Below the pieces are notes generated by a model, which was not told the DNA's origin, did no database searches, and saw only the letters and a program-made list of their open reading frames with translations. The position numbers were made by a program, and so were the translations under genes. From the NCBI RefSeq assembly GCF_004765785.1, contig NZ_SBIT01000010.1, forward strand, positions 186,001 through 250,000: a DNA stretch of 64,000 nt, in the 5' to 3' direction. The stretch comes from Halorussus ruber. GTDB lineage: Archaea; Halobacteriota; Halobacteria; Halobacteriales; Haladaptataceae. Of this stretch, positions 51,199 through 59,658 are shown piece after piece (positions within the stretch are counted from its first letter, which is position 1; the number at the start of each line of letters is the position of its first letter).

Positions 51199-51639
51199 AT
51201 GAGCGATAGCCTCCACTTCGGCCTCTTCTTCGTCGGCATCTTTCTGCTGACGGGCGCACTCGTCGTCGGCGTCGGGGCCTTCGAGTACGAGGTCGCGTCC
51301 CTCGGAACCACCGACGCGATTCCCGAGGACACCGAGTCGCTGGTCTCCTACGGCGACCTCTCGGAGCGCGACCGGGGAACGGTGGACCGGGCCATCGCGG
51401 GCGAGCGACTGGTCTTCCGCGACCCGACCGACCTGCCGGGGCCGAAAAAGACGAAGGGGAAACTCGCCGTCCAGCGCGACGGCGAGACGTACCTCGTCAC
51501 TCGGCGCATCTTCTTCAACTGGCGGACCGACTTCGGTCTGGCCGCAATCGGGATGACGCTCGGCGGGATTGTGGCCACCAGCGAGGCCATCCGTCGCCAT
51601 CACTTCCCCCACCGAAGCGTGGTCTGGACCGCGCGGTGA
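51199..51639 (+). CDS. Membrane protein, tandem paralogue 1 (DUF7979-like)
   Basis: 146 residues. The N-terminal helix FGLFFVGIFLLTGALVVGVG is followed by an extracellular domain ending RRIFFNWRTDFGLAAIG and a second helix. Shares the whole layout and the FFNWRTDFG motif with the next gene; ancient tandem duplication. Function unknown. Confidence 0.75.
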   Translation: MSDSLHFGLFFVGIFLLTGALVVGVGAFEYEVASLGTTDAIPEDTESLVSYGDLSERDRGTVDRAIAGERLVFRDPTDLPGPKKTKGKLAVQRDGETYLVTRRIFFNWRTDFGLAAIGMTLGGIVATSEAIRRHHFPHRSVVWTAR

Positions 51640-51743
51640 CACCGGGCGATTCGAGTGTTCCCGCGGCCGATGTGGCGCTTCGAGCGAGGCCGAGACGACG
51701 TGTAGGGGGAAAATAATATATCCTGTAGAAGACACGAGCGAGT

Positions 51744-52184
51744 ATGGGAAAGAACCTCCAGTTCGCGCTGCTGTTCGTCGGATTCAGCCTCCTCGTGGGG
51801 GCGCTCGTCGCGGGCATCGGAGCCTACGAGTACGAGGTCAAGAAGGTCGATACGGTGACTGGTATCGCGCCGGAGTTGGAGGAGTTCATCGTGTACGAGG
51901 ACCTCGACGGTCGCCAGAAGCGAATCGTGGACCGGGCGCTCGCTGGCGAGGCGGTGGCGGTCCGGCGCGCCGACGAACTGCCGGGCAAGCGCGAGAAGAT
52001 GGGGAAACTGGGCGTGGACAAGAACGGCACCTACTACGTCCTGACCCGCCGGATGTTCTTCAACTGGCGGACCGACTTCGGGATGGCATCGCTGTCGATG
52101 GGCTTTGCCGGTCTCGCGGCGATTTCGGAGGCGATTCGGCGACGCCGGTTCTCCCACCGGCCGGTATACTGGCTCCAGCGGTGA
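51744..52184 (+). CDS. Membrane protein, tandem paralogue 2 (DUF7979-like)
   Basis: 146 residues, identical in length to its neighbour. FALLFVGFSLLVGALVAGIG, the VDRALAGEAV segment and RRMFFNWRTDFGMASLSMG correspond one to one with paralogue 1. Each has its own upstream A/T-rich patch (AAAATAATATATCC near 51710), so they may be separately expressed. Confidence 0.75.
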   Translation: MGKNLQFALLFVGFSLLVGALVAGIGAYEYEVKKVDTVTGIAPELEEFIVYEDLDGRQKRIVDRALAGEAVAVRRADELPGKREKMGKLGVDKNGTYYVLTRRMFFNWRTDFGMASLSMGFAGLAAISEAIRRRRFSHRPVYWLQR

Positions 52185-52206
52185 GCGACGGCGAACCGCG
52201 CGGCGC

Positions 52207-52419
52207 TCAGCGCCGACTGAGTACGAGCAGTCCGCCAGCGAGCGCCGAGATACCGAGGAGATACGGCCCCACCATTCCCAAGACGCCCGTCGTCGCCGCG
52301 CCGACGAACGCCAGCGCGAGGAGCGCGGCGGCGAGCGCTCCGGCGGTCCGGACCTCCGGCGCGTCGCCGGAGTCCGCGTCGGTGCCGACCGGCCGAGCGT
52401 CCGCCTCGTTCGAGGGCAC
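52207..52419 (-). CDS. Small two-helix membrane protein
   Basis: 70 residues with an acidic N-terminus and two Ala/Gly-rich helices (ALAAALLALAFVGAATTGVL, YLLGISALAGGLLVLS). Function unknown; a spurious frame cannot be excluded, but hydrophobic patterning and an ATG start support it. Confidence 0.5.
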   Translation of the reverse strand: MPSNEADARPVGTDADSGDAPEVRTAGALAAALLALAFVGAATTGVLGMVGPYLLGISALAGGLLVLSRR

Positions 52420-52556
52420 GTCCGGAGAGAGACCGTCGAACCCGATAAGTGTCGGTGGTTCGACTCAGCCGTAATTACATTGCCTAAAGAAATATTAACA
52501 TTTACTAAATAAATGAAAACGTTTCTTTAGCGGGCGAGCGGACTGCTCGCTCGGAG

Positions 52557-53138
52557 TCAGTCCGACGGGGTGGTCGTCGCCGGTTCCGACGCCGCCGACT
52601 CCTCTGGCGATTCCTCCGACGACGCACCTTCTGAGGCCGACCCTTCTGCCGATTCCGCCGCCGACGAACTCTCTGCCGCCGACCCCTGCGCCGAGGAGTC
52701 GGAGCCGGACCACGAACTGCTCTCGCCGTCGTGGAGGACGACGTGGTCCTCGTCGCCGTGGACGACGGTGAGGTCGAAGCTCTCGGTCGGGACGAAGACG
52801 ACCGCGCGGTAGTGGAGTTCGCCCGCGCAGTCCCGGCGCTCGGCGTCGGTGGTCTCCTCGCGCGCCGTGAGCGTCAGGGTGTAGTTACCGGACTCCTCGG
52901 CGAGCGAGGCGTCGAGCGCGTGGCCCGGCGAGGAGGCGACGAACACGTCCTCGACTACGACGCGCGTCCCGCCGTCGGTGGGTCGCTGTTCGAGGCGACT
53001 CTGGTAGGAACTGTCGTCGCACTCGGTGTCGAGGACCTCGACGCTTCGCACGGTGGCGGCGGACTCGGACCCGACGACGAACGCGCCAGCGCCGACTGCG
53101 CCGACGAGGAGGAGGGCGGCAATCGCTTTCCGTCTCAT
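52557..53138 (-). CDS. Secreted or membrane-anchored protein with Ser/Glu-rich tail
   Basis: 193 residues from ATG 53138 (MRRKAIAALLLVGAVGAGAF, a signal or anchor helix). The middle domain has two cysteines (DTECDDSSY, ERRDCAGELHY) and beta character. From about residue 140 to the end it is almost entirely Ser, Ala and Glu, a flexible wall-spanning-type tail. No lipobox. Function unknown. Confidence 0.7.
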   Translation of the reverse strand: MRRKAIAALLLVGAVGAGAFVVGSESAATVRSVEVLDTECDDSSYQSRLEQRPTDGGTRVVVEDVFVASSPGHALDASLAEESGNYTLTLTAREETTDAERRDCAGELHYRAVVFVPTESFDLTVVHGDEDHVVLHDGESSSWSGSDSSAQGSAAESSSAAESAEGSASEGASSEESPEESAASEPATTTPSD

Positions 53139-53204
53139 GACAGCTGTACAGAACATTCCGGGCGTGATGTGCTTTGGGGTGGTTCGACGGCCCTCGCGCG
53201 ACAC

Positions 53205-53393
53205 TTAGTCGCCCTTCTGCCCGCCGTACACCGCGAAGTTGTAGTACTGCCAAATCGACGCGAGTTCGACCGTCCCCGCGCCGAGTTCGAGGACGCGAAT
53301 CTCCTCGGTTCTGTCGTGGGGCGGCGCGTTCAGGACGGCGTCGTGGAGTTCGTCGTACTCCGGGGTGCATACATCGGCAGTTCCCGCCCGCAT
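53205..53393 (-). CDS. Small protein of unknown function
   Basis: 62 residues from ATG 53393 (MRAGTADVCTPEYDELHDAV), ending WQYYNFAVYGGQKGD. IRVLELGAGTVELA looks like the first motif of a class I methyltransferase, but the protein stops soon after, so it is either a complete small protein or a truncated relic. The much longer frame running upstream over the next gene is not coding. Confidence 0.45.
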   Translation of the reverse strand: MRAGTADVCTPEYDELHDAVLNAPPHDRTEEIRVLELGAGTVELASIWQYYNFAVYGGQKGD

Positions 53394-53465
53394 CTTTGAC
53401 GAGTGAACTCCCGTTGACCACCGTTTCCCGGCGAATTTTTGACGCTGGCGAACCGAGATGGAGAC

Positions 53466-53903
53466 GTGAAGGAGTACGAGCGAAAACAACTGCTGGAGCG
53501 CGTCGAGCGCGAGGGGGCGACCGTCGGCGCGGACATCCCGGAGACCATCGACGTGCAGGACGAGGAGATAGACCTCCGAGAGTTCGTCTTCGAGATCAAG
53601 CGCCGGGACACCGTCCCCTCCGGCGAGCGCGACCGGGTGGACCGGGCCAAGAAGAACCTCCGGCGCGAGCGCCTCCAGCGCAAACAGCGCCTCGAAGAGG
53701 CCGACATCTCCCGCGAGGAGGGCGAGGACCTCGTCGGGGCCATCATCGGCATCGACCGGGCGCTCAACGCCTTGGAGAGCCTCGGGCCGACCAGTCTCGA
53801 ACAGGAGGCCGAGGCCCAAGAGGCCGCAGATCAGAAGCGCTGGATGTCCTTCCTCAAGCAGGCGCTGGGCCGCGAGGACGCCAGCAGTCGCGGACGACTG
53901 TAA
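53466..53903 (+). CDS. DUF5788-like protein in the polX operon
   Basis: 145 residues from GTG 53466 (KEYERKQLLERVEREGATVG). N-terminal globular part with DEEIDLREFVFEIKRRD, then a basic/acidic helical stretch and an acidic helix ending in FLKQALGRED. Three bases separate it from polX, so co-transcription and translational coupling are likely. Role unknown. Confidence 0.8.
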   Translation: MKEYERKQLLERVEREGATVGADIPETIDVQDEEIDLREFVFEIKRRDTVPSGERDRVDRAKKNLRRERLQRKQRLEEADISREEGEDLVGAIIGIDRALNALESLGPTSLEQEAEAQEAADQKRWMSFLKQALGREDASSRGRL

Positions 53904-53906
53904 ACC

Positions 53907-55646
53907 ATGAGACGGAACGACGAAATCGCAAGTCTCCTCGAAGAGTACGCCGACCGAATCGAAGCTCAGGGCGTCGAGTACAAGCACCGGACGTATCGGC
54001 GGGCCGCCGAGAGCATCCGCGACCATCCGCGACCCATCGAGGAGGTCGCGGAGGGCGGTCCCGAGCCGGTCCGAGAGATTCAGGACGTGGGCGAGTCCAT
54101 CTCGAAGAAGGTCGTGGAGGCAGTCGAGACCGGCACCTTCGAGCAACTGGAGGAGGTCCGCGAGGAGTTACCCGTCGAGATGGCCGAACTCACCAGCGTC
54201 GAGGGCGTCGGCCCCAAGACGGTCGGCGACCTCTACCGGGCGCTCGACGTGCGGGACTTGGACGACCTCGAAAACGCCGCCCGCGAGGGCGAGATTCGGG
54301 AGGTCTCCGGGTTCGGCGAGAAGACCGAGCAGAACATTCTGGAGGGCATCCAGTTCGCCCGCGAGTCCCAAGGCCGGGAACTGCTCGGGGACGCCCGCCC
54401 GGTCGGCGAGGCCGCACTCGACTTCTTCGAGGCGATTCCGGAAGCCGACAGGTGCGAACTCGCGGGGTCGCTCCGCAGATGGAAGCCCACCATCGGCGAC
54501 ATCGACGTGCTGGTCGGGAGCGACGACCGACGGGCGGTCATCGACGCCTTCACCGACTGGGAGAACGCAGACGAAGTCATCGAGGCCGGGACCGACAAAG
54601 CGGCAGTCCGCTCGGAGGGCCAGCGCGTAGACCTCCGGGTCGTCGTCCCCGACGAGTTCGGGAGCGCGCTCCAGTACTTCACCGGGAGCAAGGAACACAA
54701 CATTCGCCTGCGCAACTACGCCATCGAGCGCGACCTGAAAATCAACGAGTACGGCGTGTTCGATATCTCGGACGTAGACGACCTCGACTCCGGCCAGCGA
54801 GTCGGCGAGCGAATCGCGGGCGAGACCGAGGAGGGGATGTACGACGCCCTCGGTTTGCCCTTCATCGAACCCGAGATGCGCGAGGACCGCGGGGAAATCG
54901 ACGCCGCCGCGAACGACGCCCTGCCGGACCTCCTCGAAGCGGGCGAGATTCGCGGCGACCTGCACCTCCACACCGAGTGGTCCGACGGCGAGTACACCAT
55001 CGAGCAGATGGCCGAGGCCGCCGCCGAGTTCGGCCACGACTACATCTGCGTCTCGGACCACGCCACCGGGCCGGGGATGGTCGGTGGCGTCGGACTCGAC
55101 GACGAGGAGTTGCGCGAGCAGGTAGCGGAGATTCGAGACCTCGAATCGGCCCTCCCGGTCACCGTCTTCGCGGGCGTCGAGGCCAACATCGACAAGGACG
55201 GCGCAATCAGCGTCGGCGACGACCTGCTGGCAGAACTGGACTGCGTGGTCGCCTCGCCCCACAGCGCCTTGGAGGGCGACGCCACCGACCGCCTCGTCGC
55301 CGCCATCGAACATCCCAGCGTGGACATCATCGGCCACCCCAGCGGCCGGATGATTCACCGGCGTCCCGGCGTCGAGTTGGACATCGACGTGGTGGCCCGC
55401 GCCGCCGCCGAGAACGACACCGCGCTGGAAATCAACAGCAATCCCCACCGACTCGATTTGTGGGGGAGCGCGGTCAAGCAGGCCGTCGAGGAGGGCGCGA
55501 CTATCGCCATCGACACCGACGCTCACTCCCCGCCGGAGTACGAGTACGTCCGGTACGGCGTCCACACCGCCCGCAGAGGGTGGGCGCAGGCCGACGACAT
55601 TCTGAACACTCGAGACGCCGAGGGCGTCCGGGAGTTCCTCCACTGA
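53907..55646 (+). CDS. polX: Family X DNA polymerase with PHP exonuclease domain
   Basis: 579 residues. Helix-hairpin-helix repeats are in the first 150 residues (SVEGVGPKTVGDLYRALDV, REVSGFGEKTEQNILEGIQ). The nucleotidyltransferase core has LAGSLRRWKPTIGDIDVLVG with the catalytic aspartates. The C-terminal PHP domain (from about 345) has GDLHLHTEWSDGEYTIEQM, DHATGPG, GVEANIDKDG and IDTDAHSP metal ligands, a probable 3'-5' exonuclease or AP-site nuclease for gap-filling repair. Confidence 0.95.
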   Translation: MRRNDEIASLLEEYADRIEAQGVEYKHRTYRRAAESIRDHPRPIEEVAEGGPEPVREIQDVGESISKKVVEAVETGTFEQLEEVREELPVEMAELTSVEGVGPKTVGDLYRALDVRDLDDLENAAREGEIREVSGFGEKTEQNILEGIQFARESQGRELLGDARPVGEAALDFFEAIPEADRCELAGSLRRWKPTIGDIDVLVGSDDRRAVIDAFTDWENADEVIEAGTDKAAVRSEGQRVDLRVVVPDEFGSALQYFTGSKEHNIRLRNYAIERDLKINEYGVFDISDVDDLDSGQRVGERIAGETEEGMYDALGLPFIEPEMREDRGEIDAAANDALPDLLEAGEIRGDLHLHTEWSDGEYTIEQMAEAAAEFGHDYICVSDHATGPGMVGGVGLDDEELREQVAEIRDLESALPVTVFAGVEANIDKDGAISVGDDLLAELDCVVASPHSALEGDATDRLVAAIEHPSVDIIGHPSGRMIHRRPGVELDIDVVARAAAENDTALEINSNPHRLDLWGSAVKQAVEEGATIAIDTDAHSPPEYEYVRYGVHTARRGWAQADDILNTRDAEGVREFLH

Positions 55647-55650
55647 GTCG

Positions 55651-56124
55651 ATGGCCGCCGACTCGTCGCGTCGGACGCCGGGCGAGACGCCGCTTCTCCT
55701 CGACGCGATGGTCGGCAAGTTGGCGACCTATCTCCGGATGTGCGGATTCGACGCGGCGTATGCTCTCGACCGGGGAATCGAGGCCGACGACGCGCTCTTG
55801 GACCTCGCCCGCGAGGAGGACCGACTGCTCGTCACGCGAGACGCCGAACTGGCTTCGCGCGCGGACGGACTACTTATTTACTCCCGCGACGTGACCGACC
55901 AGTTGCGGGAACTGGCCGACGCGGGATTCGCGCTCGAACTGTCGGAACCGGCGCGGTGCGCCGAGTGCAACGGCGAGTTGGTCGCGGTCGAGAGCGACGA
56001 TTCGACGCCGGAGTACGCGCCGGATGTCGGAGAAACGCGGGTTTGGCGATGTCCGGACTGCGGACAGCACTTCTGGAAGGGGAGCCACTGGGAGTCGGTC
56101 GCGGCAACGCTGGCGGGCCTCTGA
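55651..56124 (+). CDS. Mut7-C RNase domain protein
   Basis: 157 residues. LLDAMVGKLATYLRMCGFDA and LLVTRDAELA form the PIN-like Mut7-C nuclease, and the C-terminal zinc ribbon has CAECNGELVAV and CPDCGQHFWKGSHW. Four bases after polX, so third gene of the operon. Probable RNase; partner unknown. Confidence 0.9.
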   Translation: MAADSSRRTPGETPLLLDAMVGKLATYLRMCGFDAAYALDRGIEADDALLDLAREEDRLLVTRDAELASRADGLLIYSRDVTDQLRELADAGFALELSEPARCAECNGELVAVESDDSTPEYAPDVGETRVWRCPDCGQHFWKGSHWESVAATLAGL

Positions 56125-56194
56125 CGAGGGTTTCACTTTTACTTTCACCGAGCGTGGCGAGTGTTCTTGTGCCGATAGTTCGTGCTGTCGAGAT

Positions 56195-57286
56195 ATGGAC
56201 GACCGAGTACGGATGCACGCCGAACTCCTCGTGGACCACTGTACCGACGTGAGCGCCGACGACAACGTCCTCATCAGAGCGCCGACGCAGGCCGAGGAAC
56301 TGGTCGTGGCTCTCTACGAGCAACTCGGCGAGCGCGGTGCGCGCCCGACGACCTCGTGGCTGAATTCCCGCGCGAGTCGGGCCTACAACCGTGAGATGGA
56401 CAGCGAGGACTACCGGACGAAGGACCACGACCTCGCGGCGATGAAGGAAACCGACGTGGTGATTCTGGTCGGGGGCCTGCGAAACGCCGCCGAGATGAGC
56501 GACGTCGACCCGGAGAAGCGAGCGGCGGCCGGTCGGGCGCGCCAGCCGATTCTCGAAGAGCGCCTCGACAAGCGATGGGTCATCACCAAACACCCGACGG
56601 CCGCCGACGCCCAGAAGGCCGAGATGAGTACAGAAGGCTGGAAGGAGTTCGTCTACGGCGCTATGGACCGGGACTGGGAGGCCCAGCGCGAACGACAGGA
56701 ACAGTTAGTCGAGATTCTCGACCCGGCCTCGGAGGTCCGGGTCGTCTCGGGCGAGACCGACCTCCGGATGTCGATAGACGGGATGGAAACCCTGAACGAC
56801 TACGGTACGGGGAACATGCCCGGCGGCGAGGTCGCCACCTCGCCGGTTGTCGATAGCGTCGAAGGGACGCTGTTCGTGGACGTTCCCTTCCGTGAGAGCG
56901 GGCGCGAAGTCCACGACGCTCGACTGGAGTTCGAGGAGGGCGAGGTCGTCGAGTTCGACGCTGGCCGGAACGAAGACGTGTTGGAGCGCCTGCTGGAAAC
57001 CGACGCGGGCGCGCGCCGGGTCGGCGAACTCGGCGTCGGCATGAACCGGGGCATCGACCGACTCTCTCACAACATGCTGTTCGACGAGAAGATGGGCGAC
57101 ACCGTCCACGTCGCGCTCGGCGAGGCGATGGACGAGTGCGTCCCCGACGACCGCGAGTTCAACGAGAGCAGTCGCCACGTGGACGTGCTCGTGGACGTGA
57201 GCGAGAACTCGTTCATCGAGGTGGACGGCGAGGTAATCCAGCGCGACGGCGTCTTCCGGTTCGAAGAAGGGTTCGAGAGAGCGTGA
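56195..57286 (+). CDS. M29-family aminopeptidase
   Basis: 363 residues from ATG 56195 (MDDRVRMHAELLVDHCTDVS); the frame opens earlier inside the preceding gene, but homology starts here. LRMSIDGMETLNDYGTGNMP, GGEVATSPVVDSVEGTLF, HNMLFDEKMGDTVHVALGEA are the metal-site blocks of thermophilic aminopeptidase T/AmpS. Cytoplasmic peptide degradation. Confidence 0.9.
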   Translation: MDDRVRMHAELLVDHCTDVSADDNVLIRAPTQAEELVVALYEQLGERGARPTTSWLNSRASRAYNREMDSEDYRTKDHDLAAMKETDVVILVGGLRNAAEMSDVDPEKRAAAGRARQPILEERLDKRWVITKHPTAADAQKAEMSTEGWKEFVYGAMDRDWEAQRERQEQLVEILDPASEVRVVSGETDLRMSIDGMETLNDYGTGNMPGGEVATSPVVDSVEGTLFVDVPFRESGREVHDARLEFEEGEVVEFDAGRNEDVLERLLETDAGARRVGELGVGMNRGIDRLSHNMLFDEKMGDTVHVALGEAMDECVPDDREFNESSRHVDVLVDVSENSFIEVDGEVIQRDGVFRFEEGFERA

Positions 57287-58267
57287 TTAGCTGTTCGGTT
57301 CCCACTGCTCGCAGGCGTCCATGTCGTCCATCGTCCGGCCGTAGTAGGCGCACCGGGGTTGCATCCCGTCGCTGGTCCGGACGTACTCGAAGTGCTTGCA
57401 GTTGCCGCAGTAGGCGTCGGTGGTCCGCTGGCGGGGTTGGTCCGGCGCGTCGGCGTCGTCCAGCGGCGACGTGATATCGTCGCTCGCGGTTCCGCCGTCG
57501 CTGGTGGCGACGCCGCGACCGGTCTGGCGGTGGCCTTTTGATTGCTGGTTAGGCTGGTTCGTCTGGGTCGGCGTCTCGCCGTCGGGCGTGTCGCCGAAGA
57601 AGCCGACGCCGCCGAGGCCGGTCTCGGCTTCGCCCGGGGGCGAAGTCGGCGTGGGGTCGTTGTCGGGGTTGCCCGCGGCAGCGTCGGCCAGTCCGGTCTG
57701 GAAGGCGCGCAGGTCGTCAAAGTCGTCGAACTCCTCGAGTTCGCCCTTCTCGACCTCGACGGTTCGGACCTCTCCGCCCTGCGAGATTTCGAGCGTGACG
57801 GTCCCGCCGGGGTCGTTTCTGGTCTTGAAGTTCGCCACGGCGACGAACAGACACCAGAAGGTGACGAGGACGCCGAGGAAGTAGACCACGACCACCTGGA
57901 AGGTGAAGTCCGGTCCCTCGCCGACGCCCGCCCAATGGTAGGGGTAGGCGTTCGTGAACAGCGCGACCCCCAGCACCGCGATGCCCGCGCCGATTGCGGC
58001 GGCGGCCCGGACGCGCTGGCTCGCGGGCAGGACGCTGAAGATGCCGACGAACACCGCCGGGACGCCGAGACCGGCCAGCACCCCGGCGATTTCGCGGCCC
58101 TGCCAGTACTTGAGGCCGAACGCGGCGTGGATGCCCGTCGTGGACATGAAGATGCCGAGGACGACGAGCAGCACCCCGGCGACGAACAGGCCGACGCCGA
58201 GGTAGAGCCGCCGGACGTTCCCGACCTCCCCGACGTTCTCCTCGTAGGCCTCCGCGAGGCTAGTCAT
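57287..58267 (-). CDS. Membrane protein with C-terminal Cys motif (DUF7139-like)
   Basis: 326 residues from ATG 58267 (MTSLAEAYEENVGEVGNVRR). Five hydrophobic helices in the first 150 residues, then a cytoplasmic region with a Gly/Pro/Asn/Thr-rich linker, and a final Cys-rich segment YCGNCKHFEYVRTSDGMQPR with CAYYGRTMDDMDACEQW, a possible small zinc or Fe-S site. Function unknown. Confidence 0.8.
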   Translation of the reverse strand: MTSLAEAYEENVGEVGNVRRLYLGVGLFVAGVLLVVLGIFMSTTGIHAAFGLKYWQGREIAGVLAGLGVPAVFVGIFSVLPASQRVRAAAAIGAGIAVLGVALFTNAYPYHWAGVGEGPDFTFQVVVVYFLGVLVTFWCLFVAVANFKTRNDPGGTVTLEISQGGEVRTVEVEKGELEEFDDFDDLRAFQTGLADAAAGNPDNDPTPTSPPGEAETGLGGVGFFGDTPDGETPTQTNQPNQQSKGHRQTGRGVATSDGGTASDDITSPLDDADAPDQPRQRTTDAYCGNCKHFEYVRTSDGMQPRCAYYGRTMDDMDACEQWEPNS

Positions 58268-58654
58268 GTACGGGCCATCGCACGCGAACAAGTAAACGTT
58301 GCGTCAGACGCGCGTCGGATTTATCGGCTCGAATCAAATTTCGGTTCTCGGACGGGAGAGGCGAAGCGATTCACCACGAAATCGACGGCGAGCGGCTAGT
58401 TCTTCGTCGCGGGAGAGAGTGGCCGCCGGGCCGCGAGGTGCCGGAAGCGCGGCGATACTCCTCTAGAGACAACTTTACAATTCTTACAATTATTTGTATA
58501 CTTACTAGATAAATAATATTATTGCTAATGGCTCGTTGACTCCAGACCCGTCATCTCGACCACGCGACTCCCGACCGGAACTTCCGCCGGGCAGACACCT
58601 CAGTCGTCCCGCGAAGTCACCACCCTTTTCCACTTCGCCCCCGAACCCCCGGGC
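58268..58654. other. Intergenic region with a sharp A/T-rich patch
   Basis: 387 bases. Most is GC-rich, but 58470-58530 is almost all A/T, including AATAATATTATTGC, with a run of direct CTTACAATT-like repeats (TTTACAATTCTTACAATTAT). Not attributable to a promoter of normal length. No gene seen. Confidence 0.4.
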
Positions 58655-59059
58655 ATGGCAGACGACAACTCCGAGGAGAACGCACCTGACGAGACCGAAT
58701 CCGAAGGAGAGAGCGAGGAGAAGTCCTTCCGCGAGCGCGTCGAGGAGATTCGAGAGAAGCGCGCCGAGGAGGGCGAGGGCGAGGAGGGCGACCGACGCGA
58801 GAAGATGGAAGAGATGATGGGCGGCGGCCCCGGCGGCATGGGCGGCGGTGGCGGTAACCCGTTCGCGCAGATGATGGGCGGCATGATGGGCGGCGGCCCC
58901 GGCGGCATGGGCGGCGGTCCGGGCGGCCGACCCGGCGAGAGCGAGTCCCGCGGCGACGAGGACCTCGTCCGCGAGGTCCGACAGCTCCGCGACGAGGTCC
59001 GCGACGCGACCCGTCAGCTCCAGCGCATCGCCGACGCCGTCGAAGACCTCGACGACTGA
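58655..59059 (+). CDS. Gly/Met-rich acidic protein with coiled-coil end
   Basis: 134 residues: acidic N-terminal tail, a charged helix, then low-complexity MMGGGPGGMGGGGGNPFAQM repeated as MMGGGPGGMGGGPGGRPGES, then the coiled coil VREVRQLRDEVRDATRQLQR. Possibly an assembly-forming or RNA-associated protein; function unknown. Confidence 0.7.
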   Translation: MADDNSEENAPDETESEGESEEKSFRERVEEIREKRAEEGEGEEGDRREKMEEMMGGGPGGMGGGGGNPFAQMMGGMMGGGPGGMGGGPGGRPGESESRGDEDLVREVRQLRDEVRDATRQLQRIADAVEDLDD

Positions 59060-59099
59060 CGCGGTCGAGATTCGGACGTTCGGTTTTTCGTTTTTGATG

Positions 59100-59530
59100 A
59101 TCGGGAGTGGTAGTCGTGTTTTTCGGTAGTGAAGCCTCCGTCGCTCTGTCTCGATGGAATTGGGAGCGCGAACAGCAGGACTGCGGTGGTGTCTTCCTGA
59201 ATCCCCCGGTCGGTCGCTCTGTCTTGATGTAGTCAGGACCGCGAACAGCAGGACTGCGGCGATAATGTCTTTTTGAAGCCCCCGGTCGGTCGCGGTCGCT
59301 GGCCGACATATCCGCTCCTCTCCGCAACACCCGTCGCGGATAGGGGTCGGCCAGACGACCAAGATAAACGCGACCGACCGGCCCCTTCATCCACCCAAAC
59401 AGGGGTTCGTTTCACCGAGCGCATTCCGGCGGGAAGTTTCACCGAGCGCGTCCCGGTGGTTTGTTTCACCGAGCGTTCGCTGATGTGCGCGGTGCCGGGT
59501 GCGTCCCGGTGATTGGTTCCACCGAGCGCG
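59100..59530 (-). repeat. Dispersed element, family 2, copy B (27-base array plus hairpin)
   Basis: Most of the 599-base gap. On the plus strand, TTTCACCGAGCG recurs at 59410, 59437 and 59464 (exact 27-base period) and, as TTCCACCGAGCG, at 59517. The hairpin is GTCGCTGGCCGAC (59295-59307) against GTCGGCCAG-A-CGAC (59346-59359), with inner TATCCGC (59309-59315) and GCGGATA (59336-59342). Downstream on the minus strand are two degenerate units containing GCAGTCCTGCTGTTCGCG-type sequence about 70 bases apart (near 59170 and 59240). Confidence 0.8.
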
Positions 59531-59658
59531 CCGCGGCGGTCCGGCGGACCGCCGCGCTTGCTGGCGATCTCCCGGGAGATGGGTGTCTGTTGGCGATGCG
59601 TCAGTTTCCGCGAGCCGTGGATTTATTACCGGCAGTCCGGCTATTTCGAATCGTAACA

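Noticed and set aside
53205-54146. 313-residue minus-strand frame spanning the DUF5788-like gene and the polX start
   Set aside because: Antisense to well-supported genes over most of its length; only the last 62 codons, from ATG 53393, lie in non-coding sequence and look protein-like.
59410-59530. CRISPR array
   Set aside because: The 27-base units are contiguous and degenerate with no unique spacers, and no cas genes are present.
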